From the NCBI RefSeq assembly GCF_018812025.1, contig NC_063053.1, forward strand, positions 14,860,623 to 14,924,622: a DNA stretch of 64,000 bases, read 5' to 3'. Source of the stretch: Megalobrama amblycephala. Lineage: Eukaryota; Chordata; Actinopteri; Cypriniformes; Xenocyprididae. Within the stretch, counting starts at the first letter, position 1; each line of letters begins with the position of its first letter. Below the pieces are notes generated by a model. That model was given only the letters and a program-made list of their open reading frames with translations. It was not told the DNA's origin and searched no databases. Both the position numbers and the translations under genes were made by a program. Of this stretch, positions 24,775 through 36,730 are shown in pieces.

Positions 24775-24775
24775 G
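22060..24775. repeat. Purine-rich degenerate tandem array with GAAA microsatellites
   Basis: Units of about 60-150 bases carry attatagaa, atttatagaacaaaagaa, atgatagaattaatttaag and gaatgaatgaatg motifs, many joined by (GAAA)n runs, for example at about 24137-24160, 24467-24511 and 24728-24773. At least eight recognisable units are present. The array is split by an LTR at 22297-23810, with matching unit sequence on both sides. Confidence 0.85.
22297..23810 (+). mobile_element. Solo LTR with perfect 5-bp target duplication
   Basis: The segment starts TGTAACAACTGAG and ends TTCGCTACA, the TG...CA ends of a retroviral-type LTR. It is flanked by TGAAT at 22292-22296 and again at 23811-23815. An AATAAA lies at 23463-23468 and would belong to the R region. 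No gag, pol or env is present between the ends. At 1514 bases it is long for an LTR. It interrupts the purine-rich tandem array, whose sequence reads through if the LTR and one TGAAT are removed. Family not assigned. Confidence 0.75.
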
Positions 24776-25815
24776 TAGATTTCTCAGGTGAACTGTGCTG
24801 CTCTTATTGAGGTAACAGCAGATGATCTTGCAGTAGGACGTACAGTAACGGTCATTAATCTGAATGCAGCACAAACATCTGTTTTGCTAGTGAGGATTAT
24901 GGCTGTGCTCTTTGGCTGGAGCAGTTATTCATTTCTTTATCCTTTGTGTTAAATCACAGCAGTCTGTCTCTACAGCCCAGAGCAGTGTCTAAAGGTGAGC
25001 AGAATGTATGAGAAATGTTATTGGTCCATTGGGCTTGAAGAGATCATCTTCAGAGCGGCTCACAGGCACTGTTTACTCTGCGTCACTGAAGAGTTTCACT
25101 GCCTTAGTTATATGCATGCACAATTGCTGATGCTAGTAAAACACTATTTTAGTAAAACATTATATTGCTGTGTGTTTATTACTTGTGATATAAAAGTCTC
25201 TGCTAGTTGCTTTTTAGTATGAGCAAAAAAAAAAAAAAAAAAAAAAAGTATGATCAAAACATAATTGAATAATTTTTGCTTTTAGGCTACTTTAGTTCTT
25301 CAAATACTTTTCTATCTCCCTCCATGACCTCCTCTTACTTTGCTTCACAGCTACTGACATGTAGTATATTCTTTGCAGTATACTGACAGCTTGATCTATT
25401 TTTGAAACATGCATGAAATTTTGTTAAACACACCACAGTCCCTGGAAATTGTGCTGTCAAATGAGAGGTGTTTAAAACAACACCACCAGCTCCTATAATG
25501 AACGATACAGAGATGTCGATTAGCAGACAATCATACATAAATCAGCATGAGCAAGTGTACTTTACCACATCAAATCAAGGGCAGAGATAATTAACCTTTA
25601 ACAATGAAATAAAGTGAAGCTCAGCAAAAAAATGTTTTTTTTTTTAGGTGGATTAGATTCATATCAGACCTCTGCTCTTATCTGGTACTGAAATAATCGT
25701 TCAGTGCCGTTCAGTTGTCTTTTATTCAGTTGGACTGTGTTGGAATTGTTTGATTTGAATGCTTTTGAGCATTGTGAATAGGGTTGGGAAATCATTTTTA
25801 CATATATAATATATA
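24776..25815. other. No gene seen
   Basis: Unique sequence with an A-run of about 23 at 25225. No supported exon. Confidence 0.5.
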
Positions 25816-27371
25816 CAGTGGGTACGGAAAGTATTCAGACCCCCTTAAATTTTTCACTCTTTGTTATATTGTAGCCATTTGCTAAAATCATTTAAGTTCA
25901 TTTTTTTCCCTCATTAATGTATACACAACACCCCATATTGACAGAAAAACACAGAATTGTTGACATTTTTGCAGATTTATTAAAAAAGAAAAACTGAAAA
26001 GTCACATGGTCCTAAGTATTCAGACCCTGTGCTCAGTATTTAGTAGAAGCACCCTTTTGATCTAATACAGTCATGAGTCTTTTTGGGAAAGATGCAACAA
26101 GTTTTTAACACCTGGATTTGGGGATCCTCTGCCATTCCTCCTTGCAGATCCTCTCCAGTTCTGTCAGGTTGGATGGTAAACGTTGGTGGACAGCCATTTT
26201 TAGGTCTCTCCAGAGATGCTCAATTGGGTTTAATTCAGGGCTATGGCTGAGCCATTCAAGAACAGACACAGAGTTGTTGTGAAGCCACTCCTTCGTTATT
26301 TTAGCTGTGTGCTTAGGGTCATTGTCTTGTTGGAAGGTAAACCTTCAGCCCAGTCTGAGGTCCTGAGCACTCTGGAGAAGGTTTTCGTCCAGGATATCCC
26401 TGTACTTGGCCGCATTCATCTTTCCCTCGATTTCCCTCATCGTCCTGTCCCTGCAGCTGAAAAACACCCCCACAGCATGATGCTGCCACCACCATGCTTC
26501 ACTGTTGGGACTGTATTGGACAGGTGATGAGCAGTGCCTGGTTTTCTCCACACATACCGCTTAGAATTAAGGCCAAAAAGTTCTATCTTGGTCTCATCAG
26601 ACCAGAGAATCTTATTTCTCACCATCTTGGCAAACTCCATGCGGGCTTTCATGTGTCTTGCACTGAGGAAAGGCTTCCGTCGGGCCACTCTGCCATGAAG
26701 CCCCGACTGGTGGAGGGCTGCAGTGATGGTTGACTTTCTACAACTTTCTCCCATCTCCCGACTGCATCTCTGGAGCTCAGCCACAGTGATCTTTGGGTTC
26801 TTCTTTACCTCTCTCACCAAGGCTCTTCTCCGCCGATAGCTCAGTTTGGCCGGACGGCCAGCTCTAGGAAGGGTTCTGGTCATCCCAAACGTCTTCAAAT
26901 TTAAAGATTATGGAGGCCACTGTGCTCTTAGGAACCTTAAGTGAATCTTCAGGCAGTTCCTTTGACCTCATGATTCTCATTTGCTCTGACATGCACTGTG
27001 AGCTGTAAGGTCTTATATAGACAGGTGTGTGGCTTTCCTAATCAAGTCCAAATCAGTATAATCAAACACAGCTGGACTCAAATGAAGGTGTAGAACCATC
27101 TCAAGGATGATCAGAAGAAATTGACAGCACCTGAGTTAAATATATGAGTGTCACAGCAAAGGGTCTGAATACTTAGGACCATGTGATATTTCAGTTTTTC
27201 TTTTTTAAGAAATCTGCAAAAATGTCAAAAATTCTGTGTTTTTCTGTCAATATGGGGTGCTGTGTGTACATTAATGAGGGAAAAAATGAACTTAAATGAT
27301 TTTAGCAAATGGCTGCAATATAACAAAGAGTGAAAAATTTAAGGGGGTCTGAATACTTTCCATACCCACTC
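25816..27371 (-). mobile_element. Tc1-like transposon with IR/DR ends, inactive
   Basis: The left end cagtgggtacggaaagtatt follows a TA, and the right end (gaatactttccatacccact) mirrors it; the right TA is mutated. A second direct-repeat site lies inside each end: aagtattcagaccctgt at about 26014 and gggtctgaatacttagg at 27161. Each end is therefore a roughly 210-base inverted repeat with two binding-site-like repeats, the IR/DR plan known from fish Tc1-like elements such as Sleeping Beauty. The body holds a broken DD34E transposase gene on the minus strand. Confidence 0.93.
26033..26971 (-). pseudogene. Tc1-like DD34E transposase, broken
   Basis: The cut-and-paste transposase binds the element's inverted ends and integrates at TA. 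The minus-strand frame starts at 26971 (MRSKELPEDS). It lacks much of the first DNA-binding helix-turn-helix, then KVPKSTVASI is followed by a frameshift near 26890. The long central frame, 26898-26437, carries the GRPAKLS linker, the second DNA-binding region, the first catalytic Asp in [11 protein letters not shown], and [18 protein letters not shown] few residues are missing between EFAK and RNKILWSD. Another shift follows GTGR near 26440, and one more lies near 26340 before QQDNDPKHT (second Asp) and NPIEHLW (the Glu). A stop at 26105-26107 precedes the last 20 or so residues. It cannot make active enzyme. Confidence 0.92.
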
Positions 27372-30300
27372 AATTCATGATTTGGAATTTGAATTGAACT
27401 GGCCACAAACCATAAGAAGTTGAATTGGAATTTGAATTTAAATGACATCTATAACATGAATGCTTCAAATTCAGTAATTAATCAGAATTAAAAGCATTCA
27501 CATTTTAGGCCGTGCATGGACATGATACGTTTAGCCATTTTTTTCAGCACTTGTGCCGCAATTAGTGTGTTTTATTTAAGATGTTGTTTCAATTTAAAAC
27601 TGTGTAAAAAAAAATGTGCTTCTTTGAGGTCTGAATTAAACTGGCCTCAAAGTGAAGATGTTCATTGCTTTGTTTCCAAAATGACATTGTTGGTAGCTGG
27701 GTCTGATTTTGCCTGGAATATCCTTGGCGTAATTTGAAAGTGATGAATAAGTACAACCTTGGTGGGTTGCAAAATGTGTATATCTCTAGTACTCTATTAA
27801 AAGTCAATTTTATCAGACATTACATCTTCACCTGAGGCCAACCTTTGAATTGATGCAGAGAACAATACATGAAGGCATTGACACATTAATGCGAGCAAAA
27901 CCAGTTAGATGAAAATTTAAAGTGCCCCTAAAATGCTTTTTCGAATTCATGCAGTGTGTAAAATAGCTGTTTGTGAATGCACAACAAATAAAGTTATTGT
28001 CTTCTAAAAGAAAGAATCAATTCTGAACTGCTGAAACAAGAAAAGAGGTGATGCCACAATGTATTTGATAAAATTAAAACGGATGCATGTAAAGCTATTG
28101 TAGGAGACCTCCAAAACAAAATAAGGAGCCAATAAAATAGCATTGGCTCACTTAAAATCATATAGGTTGTGTGATTGTAATTTCAGTTTAAAGCAAGCTA
28201 ATGTTTGTTTGGTTTATTGGACCAGAACCGCAGGAAACGTGCGGAAAAAGTCTGTTTGTGCCACTGAATAAAAAATTGTTTTAAGTCTCCCATGGGAGAA
28301 GTGTGTCTGGGCAGAGCTGGTTTTGAGATGATGTGTAAACCAAACCCCATGAGAAAGAAAGATGAGGGAAAGAAAGACAAACACAGAGAGAACAGAAATG
28401 CACATGTTCCTGATGAATGGGGGAACACCGAGTAGCTCATTTGTTTTCTTGTTCCTGCAGCCACAGCAGGACATCTTTGGGGATTCAGGCCCATCGCAGA
28501 AACCCCCTACTCTCAACTTAACGTCGCAGTGATACTGGCACACAACTTATTAAGAGGTATTTGAGGCATGTACAACTGGCATAATGATGCTAGTCTGCGA
28601 TGAATTGCCAGTGCCTATCTCTGAGCCTGCAAGACGAATTGAGAAAGAAACGTGTGGGAGGATAGAGAGAGGAGACCACTGCCAGCCTGATGCATTGTGG
28701 GTGCCGGGGGGTTATGGTGGATGCGTGGCTGTTTGTTTTCATTCCTAAGAATACACTCTGTGCCCTACTGACCTCTGCTCATGCCACTCTGCACAAAATA
28801 TGCCACAAGTTCTGCACAAAATGTGCAGAACATTAATGCTTATGGATGAGGAAATCTAATTACATCCCTTGATTATTTTATTGCAGGAGTAATTTCAGAC
28901 ATAAATCTCACTGGAAAACTTTGAAATGTACCTCTGAGGATGAAATGAGAGTCTTTTATGTTTCTGAAATCTGCACTATCATTAAGAAACAAACTGCCGC
29001 CAGAATCCGGATCGTTCCGTTCAACTTGTCCTGTGAATTTACGACTTCCCTGTCATTTTGAAACTAATTATTTCATCATTAGCATATCTGAGCCTATAAT
29101 TGAGCGTTAGCTGCCTATTAAATGTTGCACATGAACATTATCTGTGATGAAAAATAACTGCTAAATATCTTTTCATCACTCATTGCGCAAAATAATATCA
29201 AATTTTTATGCTGCTCATTGTCAGGAATGCCTGTTATGCCTGGAATGCAATGCTAATTAATGCAATTAAGAATTCAAAACACAAGCTATAGAAAGTAAAT
29301 TTGACACTGTACATCATAACACTGCAGACATTTTCAGACCTAAATGCTGCATTATATAAAATTACATTTTACATGCATTTTTGTGAAATGATCTTGTTTT
29401 TCTTTGAACTAGTCTAACAGAAAACCCGTTGCATTTCTAATTAACCTTAGATTCTGACCAAAATGAAAGCAATAAGACATAGTAACAAGACATTCTGTTT
29501 AGTATGCAAGCAAATATAGTGTATGCATGTAATGACACTCTCAATGAGTTTATTCAGATAAACACATTTTCAAATTGACAGCAGAAGCTGCATGCAATAA
29601 AGGTAATTGCAAAGGTCTCAATAGTTAAAAATAATTTGAAGTAGGAATAATGATATAGACGTATAGAAAGAACACTGTGAACCCAGACATCAAACTAGTC
29701 TAAAAAAAGATCACACTAGCCCAGAAGCCTATGACCCCTGCTGAACAGGACAATCACTTCCTGTCCACTGGCACCATTTCTTAAAGGTCTGAACAGGACA
29801 GGTAAGAGATTGCCTTCTCAAATTGGTATTTTCTTATTTGGAAGTTGTTAGTCAGTCGTTCTTATTTCTGAAACAGTGAATCTTAGCATTTTAGCTCAAG
29901 TTATAACAACAATGAATATTCATCGATAGCCAAAAAATGTGGACTTATTTTCTTCTTCAAATATTCTCTTCACAAAAGGCAAGAGTGCCAAAAACAGCCT
30001 AGTTAAAAGAGGTAATATTGAGGAAATGTCCCATTTAAAACTGATGAACTCATCGTCCCGGATGTCATGAAAAATTGAGTGTGTTACTCGGAGGTGCCGG
30101 GAGGGAGTTGGAAGGAACGAGGCAGTAGCTCAGAGCTCTCCCATTAGACGTATAAGTGACTCATTTACAGCAGTACAGGTTACTGACACTCTCCTCTTCT
30201 GTCCGAACCACTCATTTGTATCCTCTGAGACATAAAAGGGGGGGAAAAAAATCCAGGGCGTTAATAAGTTCCCAATGCCCCTGTCTCCCAAGTTCATTTG

Positions 30301-30646
30301 CATTTTTGGAACGAAAAAAAAGAAAAGAAAAAAAAAAAAAAAAAAACCATGTGCTGTGATACACAAAGAGGACTGAAGTATTACCAAGGCTTCAAACTCC
30401 CACTGGCTTTTCTTTGTCAGGGAAAAAAAGCTAGCCACCATAATGGCCTACTTCCTACTTGAGTGCATGTTGTTCATTCACTTCACAAAGTAGAAGCAAG
30501 TGCAGCTGGGAGTCAAAAAATGCTCAGGTTGACATTGACTGGTCTCTTGTTAAGTCATTTAGTTTTGTTTAGTACAATTGTTTGTAGTTGGAGAAGGATT
30601 TTGCTAAAGTTTGGATGACCATAATGTATTTGTAATTTTTTTTTTC
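27372..30646. other. No gene seen; one MITE fragment and a candidate conserved stretch
   Basis: A short MITE-like fragment starts at about 27919 (aaagtgcccctaaaatgc). About 28980-29290 is non-repetitive, rich in TAATTA-type motifs and carries no open frame of note. An A-run lies at about 30321-30345. Confidence 0.5.
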
Positions 30647-30686
30647 TTGAAGTCCTCCTGAAGTCAATAATTTTATCTCTTAAAAC

Positions 30687-32219
30687 TAGGGCTGTACTCA
30701 AGTCCACCTTTGTCGAGTCCAAGTCAAGTCTAAGTCCAAAAGGTTCGAGTCCAAGTCAAGTCCGAGTCCAAATGAGACAGTCAAGACAGAGACAGGACAA
30801 AAAAAAGAATCCTCTTCGAGACCACATACATAACTATTGATAATTTATGTGATGCAAGAGACAGCATATCTTCTATTCTAAGATAATCATTTTGCATTAT
30901 TATTTGTAATGATCAAAAAGCATGTGCAGAGTATCAACAGAGTGATCAAATAAGGCTATTTTATTTACTTTAGGTATAGCAATTTCACTAAAGTGACATA
31001 AAGCTGAAATGCAACTTCACATTTTCAGTGGCGTAAGTCACTGTCTTAATGAGTGAGTCATCGAGTCATTCATTCAGTAACGAAGCAAGTGTTTTTTATT
31101 TTTTTAAAGGGTAATTGAATCATTGACTCTCATGGTTTTTTCACAGCCACAGATTCGTTCACAAAACAGAGTTAGTTGGAACTAGAGATGCGCCGACTGC
31201 AATTTTCTTGGCCGATTCCGATTTCCGATTTTTTGATAGTGTTATCTGCCTATAGCTATTTTTACCGATTCCAATTTTCTTTCTAAGAACTATAATTGAC
31301 AGCATATACAAACAAAAATCTATTTTTCTTCAACGCAAAGTTTTATTTTCATTAAAAAAGTAAAACTCAGTAATAAAATAAAAAATAAAATAAAAAAAAT
31401 GCAAACAACAGCACAAATAAATGCAATAGAATAGAGAGCTATGAAACTAAGTTTTTCAGGTTAAGTAGGTTTTTATTCAGGTAAGAAATACTACAGAAAT
31501 TAAAGTAATCAAATGTAAAATAACACATCCAGTGTTATTTTACATACCTTAATTTCTGTATTCTTTATTGTAAATATTAAATACAGATTTATTATTACCA
31601 TTAAAGTTAAAAACGTATTCAGTCAAGAGCAGAAAGTGATTTTATTTGTCTTTTGTTCTTTAAATAACATGAAAAACAGCAGCAGGAATATTGGACTGCT
31701 GTCCCTTTAAGAGTTTATGAACTGACCCAATACCATTACACAACATGCGTTCTCTTTCTATTTAACGATCCAAAACTGACGGTGTTTATCTGAATAATCG
31801 CCAAGACGGGCATTTTTGACCTTTTAAGCGCAGTAAGTCACTTATTTTGTTCGCTTCACTAATATAGATCAGTGGTGCGCGCGCTTTTGGTGTGAGCGCG
31901 AAACCTGTGGGAACCGGAGCGAATGAGACGAGTGTGAGAGAGGAGGCGCCCGCGCGGGTGTGTGTCACTTCACCGTCGGAGAAAAGAGAGCAAGAACGCG
32001 CGGCTGACTTTATTGCCTGTGCGTCGCCGCTGGTAACAACGGATCGGCTTGGAATTGGAAAGAAGTGAGACTGACCTGCTGGACTCGGTCGAGACCAACT
32101 AGAACTTTTGGCGAGACCAATGACCAAGTCCGAGACAAGTCCGAGTGCAAATACCAACGAGTCCGAGACAAGTCCGAGACAACAGAAAAACGAGTCCGGA
32201 CCCGAGTACTACAGCACTA
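30687..32219. mobile_element. Non-autonomous hAT element with perfect 8-bp duplication
   Basis: The ends are TAGGGCTGTACTCAAGTCC and, inverted, TAGTGCTGTAGTACTCGGG. The flank CTTAAAAC occurs at 30679-30686 and again at 32220-32227. The terminal zones are dense in GAGTCC/GGACTC subterminal repeats, as expected for hAT transposase binding. At about 31181 a second repeat begins (agagatgcgccgactgcaat), probably an older nested fragment. The 123-codon minus-strand frame at 31786-32157 runs through the subterminal repeats and is not a gene. Confidence 0.9.
31181..31420. mobile_element. Nested hAT-like fragment
   Basis: gagatgcgccgactgcaatt followed by repeated ccgattccgattt motifs is a recognisable terminal zone of another hAT-type repeat. 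The right end was not identified, so the limit given is only where the diagnostic motifs stop. Confidence 0.45.
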
Positions 32220-32971
32220 CTTAAAACTCATCTTTGATCACCAAAATGACAAAAAAATTGCCTTAAAATAGCTTGAATGTAACTCTTGCCTCATTTAATA
32301 TACATGAAGACCAATGAATATGCAAATTAGCCCCGCCTCCACTCGTTCATGCCAGCTCAGAAATCCGCTCAGTCAACTTACTGAGGTAAATGCACAACTA
32401 TATCGGTCTTTACAACATCGAACACATAACGGTAATTAATATGATTAGCCTTTTTCTTGATTATGGTATCAAACAGCTAATAATGTGTTGCTAATGTTAC
32501 ACAAACCATGTTCCCGTTCGCCATGTCAAAGTCAGATGGCTTCTAACAATCAGTACCCTTACAAATGCTTTAACAACTCAGTATGTCAGTGGAGAAAGGC
32601 ATATAGTTCGTCATAACATAATATACATCATGCATGCACAATATTGCTAAATCTACACAATTTTGTTTTCTCATCAACAGAAAAATATACCGGTATAACC
32701 TGGCTTCTCTCGAGACTCCCCTGCAAGTTCGCTGTTAATAATATGCTAAAGCACGCCGGCACATTGATGTGATTGGTTACAAGGTAGTTTGTGACGTCAG
32801 AGATTTCAAACCGTGGGATTGAGATTTATTTCACTGCAGTTTTAAGGAGAAAATACTCAGCAATGGTGTTGACATGAATTTGCACATGGTTTGTCTTAAA
32901 GCATATTAAAAACACCACATAGGCCTATAAACAACATTAAAAACTTGATTTTTACCACAGGGGGTCTTTAA

Positions 32972-34610
32972 TTTTAAGATTAAAATTCTGGGTCTAGCTT
33001 TCTAGGGTAAAACAAAATCTATACATAAAAGGCATTTGAAAGGTGGCAGATTTAATGTGATCATACAACAAAAATAAAACATCTTGAAATCTTTTAGCTT
33101 TAATAAAAATCAACTCCTGATATATAAAAGAGCACAAAGTTAAAGAAACGCCCAAATATTCTTTTACAGTATATGTAAACAACACACTTCAAATCACAAG
33201 AGGAAAAGGAGATCTAAGGATGGTTGGTTTTGTATGAAATCTTCAGTTGCGCTTCATTTGATGGAGGTCACATATCTTGAAGTCTGGCCTTGTGAAATCT
33301 ACTCCTCCTTTATTCCATAATTCATTATAATTTCAGCAATATTTTTCAAAGACAAGGAGTGCCATGGGAGATGGTGAACTTTGCTATTGGCACGCATCTC
33401 CGCCCTTCTAAACAAACACACTACCCCCTTTCTTGGCAGGCAGTGCAATAATCTATCAGTCCAGGCCTAGATTAAAAAAGAAACACATGACAAGGTCAAA
33501 AACTAATTTTCAGACACAGTTGGGGTCCAAATAGAGATGCGTAATCTGTCCGTGCTGCGCTAAAGTTTTGGCTGCCGTTTGTCCGTTGAGCTGAAGTGCG
33601 CTTTAAGGGGAAAAGGTCATGACATTGTACAATTAATAAATTGGGGCGACTGTAAATTTGCACTTTTCTCCCTCATGAGAGTTTGAACTGCCCATCCGGT
33701 GGGATGGCGCCACATTAGCACGAGCTAGCGTGATTAATGAGTATGGATGGCTACGGCACTGTGGTTTTGAGAGACATGGTTTTTGAAAAACTACCTCTAC
33801 CTCTCACCAACATCTTGGCACTCATTTTAAATGGAATGTTTAAATACGGGTGAACGCAATCACGCATTTGTTGACATACTTGGACAGGGACTTGGACATA
33901 ATTGCAAAGCATGTTTGAGAGCTAGTTGGCATGCGAGAGAATCAAGTCCCCAAGCTCTAGTCTGACAAATTCAATTCATGAAGAGCATCTCAATGCACTA
34001 TATTTAGCAGACCATCTCCCATGTGTTATGGGGGTCTAATCAACGTCTTTGGGTCAAAGGCGTCAAGTAAACTTTATGGACCATTCAATTTGTGTAAGAC
34101 TAGTCAGTCAGATAATGCAATTTTAAAACAACGCACATCAAAAAAATTAAACCAATACCTACGGTCGAAAGTAGAAATTTTCAGAAGCTGCAGCAAAGCC
34201 TTGTCCATATTATAGACTTGATGAAAAATGACCCCCTCTGGGCTGCTATTCAGCATAAGAAATCCAAAGGAAATCACTACAATAGCTTGTCTTCATGGAA
34301 GACTGAGACTTCGAAATGAATAAATGGGTTTTGATTCACCTTCTGTTTGGATTTTGTTAAGCAGGACAATACCTTCTGAAATCAACATGCTTGTAAATAG
34401 AATGTTATCACTTCCCCAGTTTACTAATGGAAAGATCATACATTTTGTGCTTGGAGGAACCCATTAATCTCCTTGCATGGATTTTGCAATCTAACTTTCT
34501 TTAAGACCTCAGATGGAATAAGCTGATATGGTAAGTAGAAAAAACAATTACTCCTCTTTGACATTAATTTAAAGTGTTTTCACACTATCTTAACATTAAA
34601 TGTACAATCA

Positions 34611-34677
<67 letters not shown>

Positions 34678-35803
34678 TGGGACAGAACTCAGGAATCACA
34701 GATGAATGAGTAATGATGGAAAAGATCCTAAAATGATTGTTTCTATGCTTGCATTTCATTCAGTTCGATTCAGTCTCTCAATGTGTGTTCTTATTTAAGC
34801 ACACATTGAGCAAGTTTCTGTTTTTCAGCTACTGTACACAGCTGCTTATTACGATACCTGCATCTCTTCCCAATAACTGGTAATGGAAATGCGTGTGCAT
34901 CCATGGATAATGACATCAAACAACACTGCATTAAAATTCATAATGCGCTTCATACAGTAAATCAAAGTAAATGGGATATTCTTTGGGCATGTATTTGTTT
35001 TGAGGCAGTGAGATGATGCTGCTACTATTGAAAGAAAGAAGAGGCCATGGACTGATCTCTCTTCAGGAGGAAACAGATTAGAGAGAAGCGTGTAATATGC
35101 AGCTTAGTAAGAGCATGTAATTTAAACTCCTCCATTGTAGTCACGTAGCTGGAAAGTTTGGATTCAGACTTTGAATGGATTCCTCTATTGCTGGACTTTG
35201 ATATCCGTTGTTTATTCTACAGCTCTCTGGAATACTGATTGACCAAGTGTGGAATTCATGGTCAGATGCTCACACTCATGGTAGTTCATAACTATTTGAC
35301 ATTTTGGTGAATTTGTACAATCTCATTCGTATGTATTTTTTTTCCCCTTAAAATCATGTCTTCAAACAAATTGCCATTTAAAATACCTCATAAGATGGAG
35401 TTGGTCAGATATCAATATAGATATCTAATATTCGCTGTTGTCTATGGGAATGCTGTATAACACAATCCTTGTGGGCCCAAAAAAAAAAGAAAAAAAAAAG
35501 TGACTACTTTCATGTCTCTTCTATCACATCACTGCCTCGCTCTGACTTGTTGCATAGAAACAAAACTGGCACCATCTTGCATCTCAGTTATCTATTGTAG
35601 TGAAAATAACTTCAGTTAATATTACTGTAATATTGTTGCAAAGCCAATTTTGTACATGATGGATTATATTTTTGTGGAGATTATCAAACAGGTAAAACTA
35701 TAAAACAATTTAAACTCAAATCAATATTTCATGTCCATGAATTTATTTCTTTGATAAGTAGACACATTAAGTGTGATTCGCTTCAGGGTCTGTATTTATT
35801 TTG
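32972..35803. other. No gene seen; TA microsatellite
   Basis: A (TA)n run spans about 34614-34672. About 33530-33780 is balanced, non-repetitive sequence. No supported exon. Confidence 0.5.
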
Positions 35804-36730
35804 CATTATAAAACGGGCTGGATAGTTCCGGCCTTTGATTCTGATTGGTTGAGCCGCGTTCGAAGCCTTTGTAAAATTCCTGAAAACATACAGCTGACCG
35901 CATTACATAAGTATCGCTGCGCCACTGAATGTGTATGTTGCTGCGTCAGTCTTAGCAACCACTCTTGATTTAGTTCATTGAAACTTATGTAGAAGAGTAT
36001 TGTGAAAGAGATATAGTGTATTACCTGCATTCAAATTTAGCATTTTCCTTCAGGTCAGTCCTATGTTCATAATAAAAATCCGTTTGAATGTCCGCTGCGA
36101 TATCTTGTCCTTTTAACAGTCAATGGGTTTCCCCGTGCCCTGCTGACACTGACAGCGCTAGTCAAAGCATTTGTCATTTGCGTTGTTCCGTGTTCACAAG
36201 TCTCAATATAAAAGTCTTTGCGACTGTGTGCCTCGCTCATAAAGACAATCGCTGCATCTGAAATCGAATACTACTCTACTATATAGCGTGCGAAAAATAG
36301 TATGTGAACAGAGTAGTATGTCCGAACGTACTCCGAACTATATAGAACGTACTTTTCCAACGGTTGTGAAGTAAATTTAAATTCAAATGTAGTAACTACT
36401 CAACAGTACGCGATTTTGGATGCAGCCAATCTTTGCCGCCATCCTAATGGCGTAATAATGTAACTTCTGTTGCTGTTAACAGTCAGGGACTATTTTTCCA
36501 GCGGAAGGAAGGCTTTTAATGATTATTTTTCATGACATTGCATTGATACATGTTTTTTTGGAGTTTATATTTGTATTGTGTGGTAACCGTTTTATTATAA
36601 AAGCAATAAGCCCAGTGAAGCTGTGGTTTACAGTGAATTTATAACAGCTAAGGGGCGTTGTTAAGCACGACACAGAGCGGAGTTCACTGTAAACCACGGT
36701 TTCTTGGGGCTTATTGCTTTAATAATGGCT
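35804..36730. repeat. Repeat region ending in a strong hairpin
   Basis: The left part (acgggctggatagttccggc) resembles a dispersed cyprinid repeat. At the right, 36590-36637 (aagcaataagccc...ctgtggtttacagtgaa) is the inverse of 36683-36727, giving a stem of about 40 pairs with a 45-base loop. In the middle, about 36270-36430, is another repeat-like block (actatatagcgtgcgaaaaa). Confidence 0.5.

Larger units (their letters stand above)
30647..32971. mobile_element. TTAA-type MITE split by a hAT insertion
   Basis: The left end ttgaagtcctcctgaagtca and the inverse of the right end, ttaaagaccccctgtggtaa, match with a few changes. Without the hAT element and one duplication copy, the element is about 784 bases. 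It contains no coding sequence. The two halves read through smoothly at cttaaaac. Confidence 0.7.

Noticed and set aside
31786..32157. 123-codon minus-strand frame
   Set aside because: It runs through the GAGTCC-rich subterminal repeats of a hAT element, with no transposase motif.
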